Source of the DNA: CAWCUK01 sp963798775
Lineage (GTDB): Bacteria > Bacteroidota > Ignavibacteria > Ignavibacteriales > Ignavibacteriaceae
DNA: 64,000 nt
Assembly: GCA_963798775.1 (NCBI GenBank)
Contig: CAWCUK010000006.1
Span: forward strand, 62,001-126,000
Direction: 5' to 3'
The notes beneath the pieces are model-generated. The model ran no database searches. It had not been told where the DNA came from and saw only the letters and a list, made by a program, of their open reading frames with translations. Each line of letters begins with the position of its first letter. Position 1 is the first letter of the stretch. This document shows, one piece after another, positions 27,501-35,348 of this stretch. A program made the translations under genes and the position numbers.

Positions 27501-27622
27501 AGACTATAGTATGATGACCATGTAAAAATAAGAATAATTACAAGCAGTAATCCTCCTATTAAAAGAGGCAGTCTCTTTTTAATGGATAAATTGGGGAAAA
27601 ATGAAATAGTCTTTTTTGCCAT
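24559..27622 (-). CDS. Membrane hybrid sensor kinase with two kinase cores, frameshifted near the N-terminus
   Basis: After correcting one base in the A-run at 27381-27384 the gene encodes about 1020 residues. Order: TM helix (about 17-37), extracellular Cache-like sensor, second TM, HAMP, coiled coil, HisKA with NVSHELRTPLALILG (His near 399), HATPase with DSGPGVD and GLGLSIAKEF, and a receiver (VVEDN, phospho-Asp in PDLIITDIMMPEMTG, Lys in YLNKPF). Then comes a second, HisKA_2-type core with HHRVKNNLQIISSLLNLQ and an HATPase with ELVSNSLKYAF and DNGIGIP. Both cores keep their catalytic motifs. Uncorrected, the start at 27622 yields only 81 residues and the rest would need an internal GTG at 27156. 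It lies 47 bases downstream of the TonB receptor gene on the same strand. Confidence 0.85.
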
Positions 27623-27669
27623 AAAATGTGAAAAATGAATTTTTATAAGTTAAAAAATATTAACTAAAT

Positions 27670-29993
27670 TTAAAGCCGTAAATTTAGTGAAAGAATAAAA
27701 TCCCTTGGTGTTTGGGGTGTTCCGATATAATCCCAATATTTTTCATTTGATAAATTATCTGCCGTAAGGGTTATTCTGAAAGCATTTACATTATAAAATA
27801 AACTTGCCTTAAAAAGAGTATAAGCCGGTATTGAAAGACTGTTAATATCATCATAAAAATAACTGTCGCTGTGCGTTATTCCGGCGCCTAAACCCAGACC
27901 GCGCAAAATATTACCGGAAATAGTGTAACTGGCCCAAAAATTAACGCTATTTTTCGGTGTTGCGGGAGGATGATTGCCTTCTATACTAGAATCCGCTTTT
28001 GTAAATTTACTTTTATTAAAACTGTATCCGGCAATAATACTAAATTCATCGGTAGGATGAAATCTAAGATCTACATCTATACCTTTGCTTTGCTGTGCCG
28101 CATCTTGTTTAGAAAGGGGCGCGTTTTCAGGATCAAACCGAACTTTATTTTTAACTAAAATATTATAATAACTTAGCGTGGAAGAAAGAGCGTTTTTAAA
28201 TAAATTTAATTTTATGCCTCCTTCAAGTTGAACCGCGAATTCCGGCTTAAAACTTTGGCCGTAAATATTTGGCGGTACGTTATTATATCCCTGCATATAG
28301 TCTGCAAATAATGAGATTCTGTTTTTAATTATTTGATAAGTTAAACCCGCTTGTGGTGTTACAGCATTTTGTTCATAGGGAGTTGTTTTACTAATTCCGG
28401 TAATTTTGTCAATTTTGCCTTTATAATTGTAAGATTCGTAGCGAAGACTTAAAAACAAATTAAATCTCTCCGAAATATCAATTATATCGGAAAAAAAGGC
28501 GGCGTACACATAAACGCTTTCATTATCAAATAATTGTATATCATAACCGGATTTTACGGTTTCTTCATTAAGCAGAGGAATAATTTTATTAGTGTAATTT
28601 ATAGTATCGGCGGAAAGATCTATTGATTCAACCGGCGTAGCCTCCGCCCATTTTAAATCTAATCCTCCAACAAATTTATTTTTTAATTTAAAAACTGAAA
28701 AAGTGCCTCTAAAAGTCGGCCTTAAACTAAGGGTGCTGTATTTTGCCGAGTATGTATAAACTCTTCTTACAAATAGAGAATCATTTAAAAATGAGGGGAC
28801 AATATTTCCGCCGTTTAACTCATAGTTTGAAAGAGCTAAATCAGTGTTAAACTGCCAGTTATTAGACACTTCGTAATTAATTTTTCCAAAATAATTGAAG
28901 AGGAAACTTGGCGAAGTATTAAAATTATTAGCGCTGTAAGACTTATAGTAATCTAAATTAATTTGATCTATACTTTTCTTGTCTAATTTTCCCGCGCCTA
29001 AAAAATAAGTTTGAAATGATCTGTCGGTTATGTTTATCTCCGCTTCTAAGGAAAGCATCAATCTATCATTTAATTTATAAGAAAAGGAGGGGGCGAATAA
29101 ATAATTTTTCCTAAAGCCAAAATCTTGAAAACTATCTTCAGAATGAAAAGCGGAATTAAATCTGAAATATAATTTCTTTTCACGGTCAATCGGCATATTA
29201 AGGTCAACCGTAAATCTCTGAAGATTATAACTGCCCAAAGTTAAGCTCGTAGAAAAAAGTTTTCCGTTAAAAGGTTTTTTAGTAATTTTATTAACTAAAC
29301 CACCGTACGAAACACCTGCCGTTCCGAAAACACCGGCCGAGGGACCGCGTATTAATTCAATTCTTTCAACCACTTGAGGATCGCCGCCTGTAGGTGTTTG
29401 ATTATAAATTCCGTTTCTAATGTTTGTTGTTGTAAGAAATCCGCGCAGAAAAACACCCGCCACTCCTACCGGATTAATTGATGATAGAACACCTCCGGGT
29501 ATTGATTGAATGGCGGATGGATAATCTGTAATATTTTGTTCTGTTAATACTTCTTGATTAATATTGCTGAAAGATTGAGGTGTTTCCAAATTTTTCATCG
29601 GGAAGCCGAGAATATATTCGCTTTCAAGTTTAGGAAGATTTTTCCCTTCTTTTTTATCCTGTACAATAATTTCTTCCAGCTGATTTGGTTTTAGCTGCAT
29701 TATAATTTGAGGAACAGTGGTAGTTTCGCCGGCTTTTACAATTATACTTAAATCTACAGTTTTATAGCCGATATACGATATCCGAAGAATGTATGAACCG
29801 GGATGTATTCTGAAAAGATTAAACTTACCTTCTGAGTTGGTTTCTGAACCTATTGTTGTTCCTTTAAAATAACATTCGCTAATACGGCCGGAGATCCGTC
29901 GCTTAAAATTACATTGCCGGATATACTTCCATCTTGCCCTTTAGTAAATATTATCATACCGGAAATTAGAATTAAGAATATAATTTTATACAT
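27670..29993 (-). CDS. TonB-dependent siderophore-type receptor, frameshifted near the N-terminus
   Basis: ATG at 29993 begins a signal peptide (MYKIIFLILISGMIIF) and a carboxypeptidase-regulatory-like domain (SISGNVILSDGS). The frame breaks in the A-run at 29863-29865. Adding one base restores GTTIGSETNSEGKFNLF and the rest, giving about 774 residues. The plug domain has SIPGGVLSSINPVGVAGVFLRG and VVERIELIRGPSAGVFG, as in the FhuE/ferrichrome receptor class, and the barrel ends with a strand in SLNLRL. Such receptors import ferric siderophores across the outer membrane using TonB energy. The sensor kinase gene follows closely, so the kinase might report on this uptake, though that is inference. 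Confidence 0.87.
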
Positions 29994-30484
29994 AATTAGG
30001 GTTTTTCTGGAAATTCATAGAAGTAGCAAAAATAGGAATTTATATATGCGGAAATGTGAGTTGTAATACAGAATTTTTTTATACTCCCCAATTGTTAAAA
30101 TTGAATTAATTATTTCATTCAAAATTATTTGGTAAAGAATGGGGGATGGATATTAGTTTTAACTCAGTCCCAAACATTGTAAATTAGCTGGACATCTGGT
30201 TTCATTTTGTAGTTTTTGTCTCTTTTCTTTCTTCATAAAAAATTATTGAACAAAGAATAATTTGGCAAAAATAATGAAATAGAATACTAAATAAATATTA
30301 TTAGGAAACAATAAAAATGTTTGGGTATTAAAATTTATTGAGTTGCTTATGGTGAGCTGAACAAGTTAGTAGATCAAAATGAAAATAGTAAAAATTTTAA
30401 TTAAAAATTTATAAATATACTTTTAGTTTTAAAAGAAAATAGCTACTTTTGTTGGATAAAATTTGAAAGTTCAGCTATAAACAC
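29994..30484. other. Intergenic, 491 bases between the TonB receptor and tRNA-Ser
   Basis: AT-rich, with no supported gene. A TACTTTTG box at 30444-30451, 34 bases before tRNA-Ser, fits the Bacteroidota -7 element and may be the tRNA promoter, though its upstream TTG partner is poor. Confidence 0.4.
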
Positions 30485-30577
<93 letters not shown>

Positions 30578-30632
30578 AATCCTTATTTACCTTACTTCTA
30601 ATTTCCTCAACTTTACTAAAAGTTTGCAAAAT

Positions 30633-30656
30633 AGCCCGAAAAGGGCTTTTTTATTT
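30633..30656 (+). terminator. Rho-independent terminator after tRNA-Ser
   Basis: Short stem AGCCC / GGGCT with loop GAAAA, followed by TTTTTTATTTT, about 55 bases after the tRNA. Confidence 0.65.
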
Positions 30657-30905
30657 TAAACCAATTAAACCAAATCAAGCTAAATAAGAAAAAAAATTGT
30701 TGCTGTTTTATAGTAATAGTGTTAGGTTAAAATGATTTTATAAGTGAGTTTTTGAATTATATAATAATGGGGGAAGCAAATCTGATTATTCCTTCCCAAG
30801 ATTTTTTTAAGATAAGACTAAGAAGAATATGTGAAATGAGTTTTTTGTGACTCACGTGGCGAAGCTGTGTTTGATTAGTTTAATCATGGATGGCAAAAAA
30901 ATTAG

Positions 30906-31049
30906 ATGAAGAAGAAACTTTTAGATATTGTGACTGAAGAAATGAAAATTAAACATTACAGCCCAAGAACCATTCAAGCTTATACAAGTTGGATAAGAAT
31001 ACACGCATGTATTAAATTAAGGGGGATATGGAGTAAAGAGTCCTATTGA
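30906..31049 (+). pseudogene. Truncated tyrosine recombinase (integron integrase-like) N-terminus
   Basis: ATG at 30906 opens 47 codons. Residues 1-31 read LLDIVTEEMKIKHYSPRTIQ and AYTSWIR, the core-binding (SAM-like) helix pattern of IntI/XerC integrases, with Lys-His-Tyr-Ser-x-Arg-Thr and a following W-I-R. After residue 31 the match is lost and the frame stops, so the whole catalytic domain with its Arg-His-Arg-Tyr residues is missing. Position, just upstream of attC-bearing cassettes and just after a tRNA gene, suggests it is the stub of the integron integrase. If so, it runs in the same direction as the cassettes, unlike most integrons. The spacer from here to 31244 holds only a small hairpin at 31201-31220. 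Confidence 0.65.
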
Positions 31050-31244
31050 CAGTATAAGTTAATATTTATAGAAAAAAGTATAAATAACATTCCGCTTTTA
31101 TCAAAATAATAATTGAATAAGTAAAATAAATTTAAGAAGTTAGATAGAGTGAGAAAAATAAAAACAAGAATAATATTTACAGAAATTATAATAAATAACG
31201 CTCCGCAAGCAAATGCGGAGATTCAGTATAAGTAATAGTATAAA

Positions 31245-32135
31245 ATGGAAATTGAAAAAAGAAATTCAAAAATACATTCAAAAGAAATATTTGAATCTTT
31301 GTATGAAAATGTTGAAACAAGAAATTATTGCCTCAATATTTTAGCAGAAAGTATAATAGACGCCAACGAAGTAAATCCATCAAGTTGGAGCATTTCCTTA
31401 TTCGATAAAAAAATCAGATTAAATGTTGGGCCTGTAGAAGTCTTAGTATTCAGCCCACAAAAAATATTTATAATTACTTCAGACCTTAGTGAAGATATTA
31501 ATATTGAGAATTATAAAGACGTAATAACACCTGCCGATATTTACTATCCTTCAGTACAAGTTTTGCAACACCAATGTAATTTAACACAAGAAAATATAAT
31601 TGAGTTATATCCAATATTTGAAGATGCTCATAAATATTTCATTAGATTAGCTGCTACTAAAAGGAAAAGAACACCATGGTATAAAAGTTTTTCTTCCGGT
31701 GTTATAAACTATTTAAATGACGCTACTAAGAATAACGTTCCTTTTCCTGCTTATTATTCAAATGGAAACGATGAACATTTTCTCCAACCTGATGAGATAC
31801 CTTTGCAAAGTGAATATTATGAAGGTGCATTAACGTCAGTTACAGTTAATTCATATGAAAGAAATAATCATGCAAGAGATGCTTGTATAAAAACTTGGGG
31901 CTATAATTGTCAATGTTGCGGAATAAATTTTGAAAATGATTACGGTGAAATTGGGAAAGATTTTATCCACATTCATCATAAAAAACCTTTATCAGAGATA
32001 AGCGAAAAATATCAAGTTCAACCTGAGTTAGATTTAATTCCAGTATGTCCTAATTGTCATGCAATGTTACACAAAAGGAATCCACCATTTACTATTGAAG
32101 AATTAATTCAAATAAGAAAGAGTAATAAAATATAA
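31245..32135 (+). CDS. HNH endonuclease-domain protein (integron cassette gene)
   Basis: 296 residues. The C-terminal 90 residues are an HNH nuclease: zinc Cys pair CQCCGINF, catalytic HIHHKKPLSEI, then LIPVCPNCHAMLHK with the second Cys pair and the final His. The N-terminal 190 residues are unrecognised and may bind target DNA or an effector. Such modular HNH proteins are common in defence islands and cassette arrays, often in restriction against foreign or modified DNA, but the target here is unknown. The ATG lies 25 bases after a perfect 7-bp hairpin (CTCCGCA/TGCGGAG, 31201-31220). An attC-like site follows five bases after the stop codon, the normal cassette arrangement. Confidence 0.85.
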   Translation: MEIEKRNSKIHSKEIFESLYENVETRNYCLNILAESIIDANEVNPSSWSISLFDKKIRLNVGPVEVLVFSPQKIFIITSDLSEDINIENYKDVITPADIYYPSVQVLQHQCNLTQENIIELYPIFEDAHKYFIRLAATKRKRTPWYKSFSSGVINYLNDATKNNVPFPAYYSNGNDEHFLQPDEIPLQSEYYEGALTSVTVNSYERNNHARDACIKTWGYNCQCCGINFENDYGEIGKDFIHIHHKKPLSEISEKYQVQPELDLIPVCPNCHAMLHKRNPPFTIEELIQIRKSNKI

Positions 32136-32140
32136 AACGT

Positions 32141-32198
32141 GCCTAACGTTATAAGGGATTAATGCCGAACGCAGCTGAGGTATAATCCATTGTTGGGC
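32141..32198 (+). repeat. attC-like site 1
   Basis: 58 bases from GCCTAAC (R'' box, fits RYYYAAC) to GTTGGGC (R' box, fits GTTRRRY); the two boxes are complementary with one G-U pair. Inside, GGATTA at about 32156-32161 pairs with TAATCC at 32183-32188. The core is nearly identical to the sites at 33587 and 35291. Confidence 0.75.
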
Positions 32199-32205
32199 TA
32201 AGGCG

Positions 32206-32401
32206 CAAAGAGACTTAGCTCTGTTATTTGTAATTTCAATAGTTGTTTTAATAGAATTGTTTTTCTGTTTCGACTGCTGCCGGTGTTAATTTGCGGTATT
32301 TGTTTTTTGTTTTAGTAGTCATACGACAATAATTTGTTTTTGCTTTTACTTCCCTTTCTTTTTCCAAAGCTTGTGAACATAATAATGCTAAGTCTCTTTA
32401 A
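32206..32401. repeat. Perfect 13-bp inverted repeat bounding about 196 bases
   Basis: AAAGAGACTTAGC at 32206-32218 is the exact reverse complement of GCTAAGTCTCTTT at 32389-32401. The 170 bases between contain no convincing gene. It begins just after the R' box of attC-like site 1 and abuts the recombinase remnant at 32435-32584. It could be a small non-autonomous element or the ends of a decayed cassette. Confidence 0.55.
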
Positions 32402-32434
32402 AATATTTTTCGGCTATGAATCTTTTGTTGCTTA

Positions 32435-32584
32435 CTATCGTAAGAAAATTATTATTTGGAGGGGCTTTATTATAATAAGATCTTCGCTTTGTTGTTTTAC
32501 CCGGTAAAGGTAAGTTTCTTGAGTGCGTTGAGAAAATCCGAAAAGTTGCATATTTTCAGTCATGCTCTTGAGCAGTTCGTACAT
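32435..32584 (-). pseudogene. Truncated tyrosine recombinase N-terminus, minus strand
   Basis: A 49-codon leftward frame containing MTENMQLFGFSQRTQETYLY and RVKQ, the SAM-like DNA-binding helix of a tyrosine recombinase family (consensus of the type GxSxRTQExYLxxVxxL). The match fades after about 40 residues and the frame stops. The fragment differs from the one at 30906, so two separate recombinases left traces here. An AGTATACC/GGTATACT inverted repeat (32585-32592, 32628-32635) lies just upstream of its start. Confidence 0.55.
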
Positions 32585-32845
32585 AGTATACCTCTCTATT
32601 TGATTGGTTGAAAAATTATTTAGCGGGGGTATACTATTTTGTTTTTGTATTTATTGAAATGATAAGAAACAAAGAAACGCGGAATGAAGGTTGTGATGTT
32701 GAGATGACGTCCCCGCCGCTTTGCGGCAAAAGGTTCAATCTGACTGCTTCTTACGCATTCGGCAGCTTATAAATTTTATAGTTTAGTGCTACGCTTAAAG
32801 GTTCTTGTTAAAAGTAGTTTAAATAAAAAATATTTTTCAAATTAT

Positions 32846-32912
32846 CGGCTCAAGTTTTTCAGTTCTGCATTTTTGTTATGGGCAGCAGCTTAACCTTGAG
32901 CCGTTAGCTACC
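32846..32912 (+). repeat. attC-like palindrome ending at the MazEF cassette boundary
   Basis: Perfect 9-bp inverted repeat CGGCTCAAG (32846-32854) / CTTGAGCCG (32895-32903) with a 40-base interior. The right arm runs straight into TTAGCTACC, so the sequence reads G then TTAGCTACC, the expected crossover point. Its core sequence differs from the other three sites, so it would be the attC of a foreign, lost cassette gene. Weaker than the others because no clear R'' box is seen. Confidence 0.5.
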
Positions 32913-32946
32913 TAATCAGTTTTACAAAAGTTGATTTTGCTATTCA

Positions 32947-32977
32947 TTGGAAAATACATTTTTGATATGTATCTTTG
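32947..32977 (+). promoter_or_regulatory. Bacteroidota-type promoter of the MazEF-like cassette
   Basis: TTG at 32947-32949, a 20-base spacer and TATCTTTG at 32970-32977 fit the group consensus TTG-N19-TAnnTTTG. The predicted transcript would begin near 32984, 23 bases before the antitoxin ATG, which supports the 33007 start. A cassette with its own promoter is typical of toxin-antitoxin cassettes. Confidence 0.6.
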
Positions 32978-33006
32978 TTGTAGAAACAATTATAAAAGGT
33001 TTAATT

Positions 33007-33249
33007 ATGCGTATTAAAATTCAAAAGTGGGGCAACAGTTTGGCTTTACGAATTCCCAAAGCTTTTGCCATTCAATCTAAAATTCGTGAAAATGAATATG
33101 TCAATCTTACTTTAGAAGAAAATAAAATAGTTATTGAACCAGTTGAAGAAAAGCAATATTCATTGAAAGAATTAGTTTCCGGAATAAATAAATCAAACCT
33201 TCATCGTGAGATTGATTTTGGTAAACAACTTGGGAATGAACATTGGTAA
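33007..33249 (+). CDS. mazE: MazE/AbrB-type antitoxin
   Basis: 80 residues starting at ATG 33007, seven bases after AAAAGG and downstream of the promoter at 32947. The N-terminal swapped-hairpin DNA-binding domain is evident: IKIQKWGNSLALRIPKAFAI, then LTLEENKIVIEPVEE. The acidic/amphipathic tail after residue 45 would wrap the toxin. The frame is open further upstream, but those codons overlap the promoter and do not look like this family. The toxin start overlaps its last codons by seven bases, so the two are translationally coupled. It should repress its own promoter together with the toxin. Confidence 0.88.
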   Translation: MRIKIQKWGNSLALRIPKAFAIQSKIRENEYVNLTLEENKIVIEPVEEKQYSLKELVSGINKSNLHREIDFGKQLGNEHW

Positions 33250-33584
33250 AAATAAAAGTTCTAGATAAAGGAGATATAGTTTGGTTAAGTTTTAATCCTC
33301 AAGCTGGTCACGAACAATCGGGGAGAAGACCAGCTTTAGTTATCTCACCTCAAGAATATAATGGAAAAACTGACATGGCAATATTTTGTCCAATCACAAG
33401 TCAAGAAAAAGGTTATCCTTTTGAAGTAAAGATTCCTGATAATCTGGAAATCAGTGGAGTAATATTATCAGACCAAATTAAGAGCCTTGATTGGAAAACA
33501 AGAAAAGCTGAGTTCATTTGTAAGTTACCCAAGGATGCATTAACAGAAACTTTAAATAAAATAAATGTTTTACTAAATCCATAA
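33243..33584 (+). CDS. mazF: MazF/PemK-type endoribonuclease toxin
   Basis: 113 residues. The family signatures GDIVWLSFNPQAGHEQSGRRPALVIS (given here in part) at the N-terminus, FCPITSQEKGYPFEV in the centre and GVILSDQIKSLDW near residue 75 are intact, including the Arg and Thr/Ser residues used for RNA cleavage. MazF toxins cut mRNA at short motifs when the labile antitoxin is lost. Translation begins at TTG 33243 inside the end of mazE. The attC-like site 2 begins two bases after the stop codon. As a chromosomal cassette its likely effect is to stabilise the array. Confidence 0.9.
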   Translation: MVKIKVLDKGDIVWLSFNPQAGHEQSGRRPALVISPQEYNGKTDMAIFCPITSQEKGYPFEVKIPDNLEISGVILSDQIKSLDWKTRKAEFICKLPKDALTETLNKINVLLNP

Positions 33585-33586
33585 GC

Positions 33587-33641
33587 GGTAGCTAACGTTA
33601 TAAGGGAGTAATGCCGAACGAAGCTGAGGTATAATCCATTG
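33587..33641 (+). repeat. attC-like site 2, right half missing
   Basis: Starts GGTAGCTAAC and continues with the same core as sites 1 and 3 to CCATTG at 33636-33641, but TTGGGC is absent and the toxin sequence AATGAAGAAAAG follows at once. The retained final G is the base before the normal integrase cut. GGTAGCTAACG is the exact complement of the 5' end of the same cassette (32902-32912), as expected for the two ends of one circular cassette. Confidence 0.75.
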
Positions 33642-33899
33642 AATGAAGAAAAGAACGATATACTTAAAACAGAAAGACATTTATCTTTTGAAATAATTGT
33701 TAGCCAAATAGAACTTGGATATCTACTTGATATAATTGAACATCCTAACAAAGAGAAATACGAAAATCAAAATATATTCTTAGTTGAATATGAAAATTAT
33801 GTTTATTTGGTTCCAGTTGTAGAAAGCGAAGATAAAATATTCTTAAAGACCATACTTCCAAGCCGAAAAGCAACGAAACAATATTTGGAAGGAAAATAG
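33639..33899 (+). CDS. BrnT-like toxin, probably truncated at the 5' end
   Basis: 86 residues if started at TTG 33639, which lies inside the remnant of attC-like site 2; no ribosome site is visible. The chain from NEEKNDILKTERHLSFE through QNIFLVEYENYVYLVPVVE to IFLKTILPSRKATKQYL fits the BrnT-type RNase toxin family, which normally begins a few residues earlier with a short strand ending in Trp before the first Asn/Asp. The first strand is missing, so the gene seems to have lost its beginning when the attC right half was deleted. The toxin may be inactive. The antitoxin-like gene follows after one base. Confidence 0.7.
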   Translation: MNEEKNDILKTERHLSFEIIVSQIELGYLLDIIEHPNKEKYENQNIFLVEYENYVYLVPVVESEDKIFLKTILPSRKATKQYLEGK

Positions 33900-33900
33900 T

Positions 33901-34167
33901 ATGAAATTAAATAAAGAAGAAAAAGAATTACTTACATCATATGAAGATGGAGAATGGAAATCGGTAAAAGATTTTAATGACAAAAAATCAGAATATCAGA
34001 AAATTGCAAAAAATACATCACTCAAGAACAGAAGAATAAATATTCGACTTTCAGAAAAAGATTTGTCGAATCTTAAAGCAAAATCATTGGAAGAAGGAAT
34101 ACCATATCAAACATTGGTGGCAAGCATTATTCACAAATACATTTCCGGAAAGTTTAAGGAAATTTAA
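33901..34167 (+). CDS. BrnA/CopG-type antitoxin
   Basis: 88 residues, with a charged helical N-terminus (LNKEEKELLTSYEDGEWKSV) that resembles the toxin-binding part of BrnA antitoxins, and a C-terminal ribbon-helix-helix: RINIRLSEKDLSNLKAKSLE then GIPYQTLVASIIHKYISG. RHH antitoxins bind operator DNA as dimers. The ATG immediately follows the toxin stop codon (one base between), so translation is coupled. In this order (toxin first) the pair matches brnTA operons. It may persist as an antidote to related toxins even if the adjacent toxin is dead. Confidence 0.8.
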   Translation: MKLNKEEKELLTSYEDGEWKSVKDFNDKKSEYQKIAKNTSLKNRRINIRLSEKDLSNLKAKSLEEGIPYQTLVASIIHKYISGKFKEI

Positions 34168-34478
34168 TAATCAAAATATATCCACAATATTTTATATATC
34201 CTATTTTGAGGGGAACAGAATCTGACCCCGCAATTAAGTTGAATGCGTATATAATAATGTCAGGGTTTAATTTAATTAGTACTTCAAGCCGGTTCGCATT
34301 CGGTAAATTACCAGTTAAAGGTTTTGTCCTCCCGTTTCGGCTTAGCTGTTGGAAGTGAATTGTAAATGAATTTTTTCTAATTTAAAAATTATGTAAATAA
34401 ATATGGCATTGTTGTGTTGGGTTTCGGCCTAAGCACAAGGATGTTATATGGTTTAATCAAAAGTAATCAGTTTAAAAT
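34168..34478. other. Cassette-junction spacer
   Basis: 311 bases. GGGGAACAGAATCTGACCCC at about 34211-34230 is a short imperfect palindrome. Near the right end TGTTGGGTTTCGGCCTAAGCACAAGG (34417-34442) resembles the sequences just right of attC-like sites 1 and 3 (TGTTGGGCTAAG(C/G)CGCAAAG). The next cassette appears to begin at TTATATGGTTT (34444-34454). No gene is supported. Confidence 0.5.
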
Positions 34479-35282
34479 ATGTTAGATTATAATAACACAC
34501 CCCTTTTAGATTGTGAAGGATTTACTCCTTTACAAATGCATAAGATAATTTATTATCCTTTTGATGATGATTGTCCAATTAGAATTAATAAGCTAAGTAA
34601 GGAAGTGCTGCTTAATGAAAGTCCAATTATGAAAATTATAGTTGAACTTCTATTGATATTAAAATCAAACAAAATTAAACTTACTCAGAAAGGAAATCTT
34701 CCTCCCAAAATTATTAAAGATATTTACGCAAAATATTATTTGCCAGATAAAGCGATTGAAAATGGAATTGTAAAAATAAGAACAGAAATAGATTGGATTG
34801 TTATTCATAATGCAAAGCTTGTATTGACAATGGCAGGACTTATTAGAAAAAAATATAATTATTTATACCTAACTAAAAAATGCGAGTCCTTATTAAAGGA
34901 CGATAGTTTAAACAACATATTTTATGAATTCCTAAAAACATTTGCATTAGAATTTAATTGGGCATACAATGATAGACACGATGACGAAAAGCTTGGTCAA
35001 ATAGGATTTTTATACAGCTTGTATCTTTTAAATAAATATGGAAAAGAGAAAAGAGATCTAAATTTTTATACCAATTTATACTTTTTAGCTTTCCCTTCTT
35101 TTGTCGAAAATGATGATGAAAATTATTCAATGAAAGAATTCGCATATCACACAAGGTTTATAGATAGATTTGCTCTATGGTTTGGATTTGCAGAAGAAGA
35201 AATTACTGTAGGTAAAAATTATTTAGAACGTGATATAAAATTAAAAAAAACAAAATTACTAGAGCAATTATTACAAGTATAG
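34479..35282 (+). CDS. Unknown 267-residue integron cassette protein
   Basis: Soluble, mixed helical protein with no signal peptide or TM segment. The N-terminal part (GFTPLQMHKIIYYPFDDDCPIRIN, given as LQMHKIIYYPF) is followed by IKLTQKGNLPPKIIKDIYAK, a pattern I have seen in uncharacterised prokaryotic proteins of this size. The C-terminal half is rich in aromatic residues (FAYHTRFIDRFALWFGF). I cannot assign a function. It begins about 35 bases after the probable cassette boundary and ends just before attC-like site 3, so it is a single-gene cassette. Cassette context makes roles in defence, stress or interaction plausible, without direct evidence. Confidence 0.75.
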   Translation: MLDYNNTPLLDCEGFTPLQMHKIIYYPFDDDCPIRINKLSKEVLLNESPIMKIIVELLLILKSNKIKLTQKGNLPPKIIKDIYAKYYLPDKAIENGIVKIRTEIDWIVIHNAKLVLTMAGLIRKKYNYLYLTKKCESLLKDDSLNNIFYEFLKTFALEFNWAYNDRHDDEKLGQIGFLYSLYLLNKYGKEKRDLNFYTNLYFLAFPSFVENDDENYSMKEFAYHTRFIDRFALWFGFAEEEITVGKNYLERDIKLKKTKLLEQLLQV

Positions 35283-35290
35283 CAAAAACC

Positions 35291-35348
35291 ACATAACGTT
35301 ATAAGGGAGTAATGCCGAACGAAGCTGAAGTATAATCCAGTGTTGGGC
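35291..35348 (+). repeat. attC-like site 3
   Basis: 58 bases from ACATAAC to GTTGGGC with the same core as sites 1 and 2 (only a few substitutions). AAACCACATAACG (35286-35298) is complementary at 11 of 13 positions to TGTTATATGGTTT at the start of the same cassette (34442-34454). Confidence 0.73.

Larger units (their letters stand above)
30578..35348 (+). mobile_element. Relict integron cassette array downstream of tRNA-Ser
   Basis: This stretch holds a truncated integrase start (30906), an HNH gene with attC-like site 1, a MazEF-type cassette with attC-like site 2, a BrnT/BrnA-type pair, and an unknown gene with attC-like site 3. The sites share GTTATAAGGG(A/G)(T/G)TAATGCCGAAC and end, where intact, in GTTGGGC. 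All protein genes point the same way, as in integron arrays. The MazEF cassette has complementary ends (32902-32912 and 33587-33597) and the last cassette nearly so (34442-34454 and 35286-35298). No complete integrase or attI is visible, so the array looks immobile unless an integrase is supplied from elsewhere. Limits of the island are approximate. Confidence 0.7.

Noticed and set aside
30721..30735. GTTAGG as a possible left boundary of the HNH cassette
   Set aside because: Only about six bases match the complement of the HNH cassette's outer box (expected GTTAGGCACG), and the spacing would place the integrase stub inside the cassette.
34205..34235. GGGG/CCCC short palindrome as a REP element of a Y1 transposase
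   Set aside because: A single copy with no transposase nearby; not enough to call a REP element.
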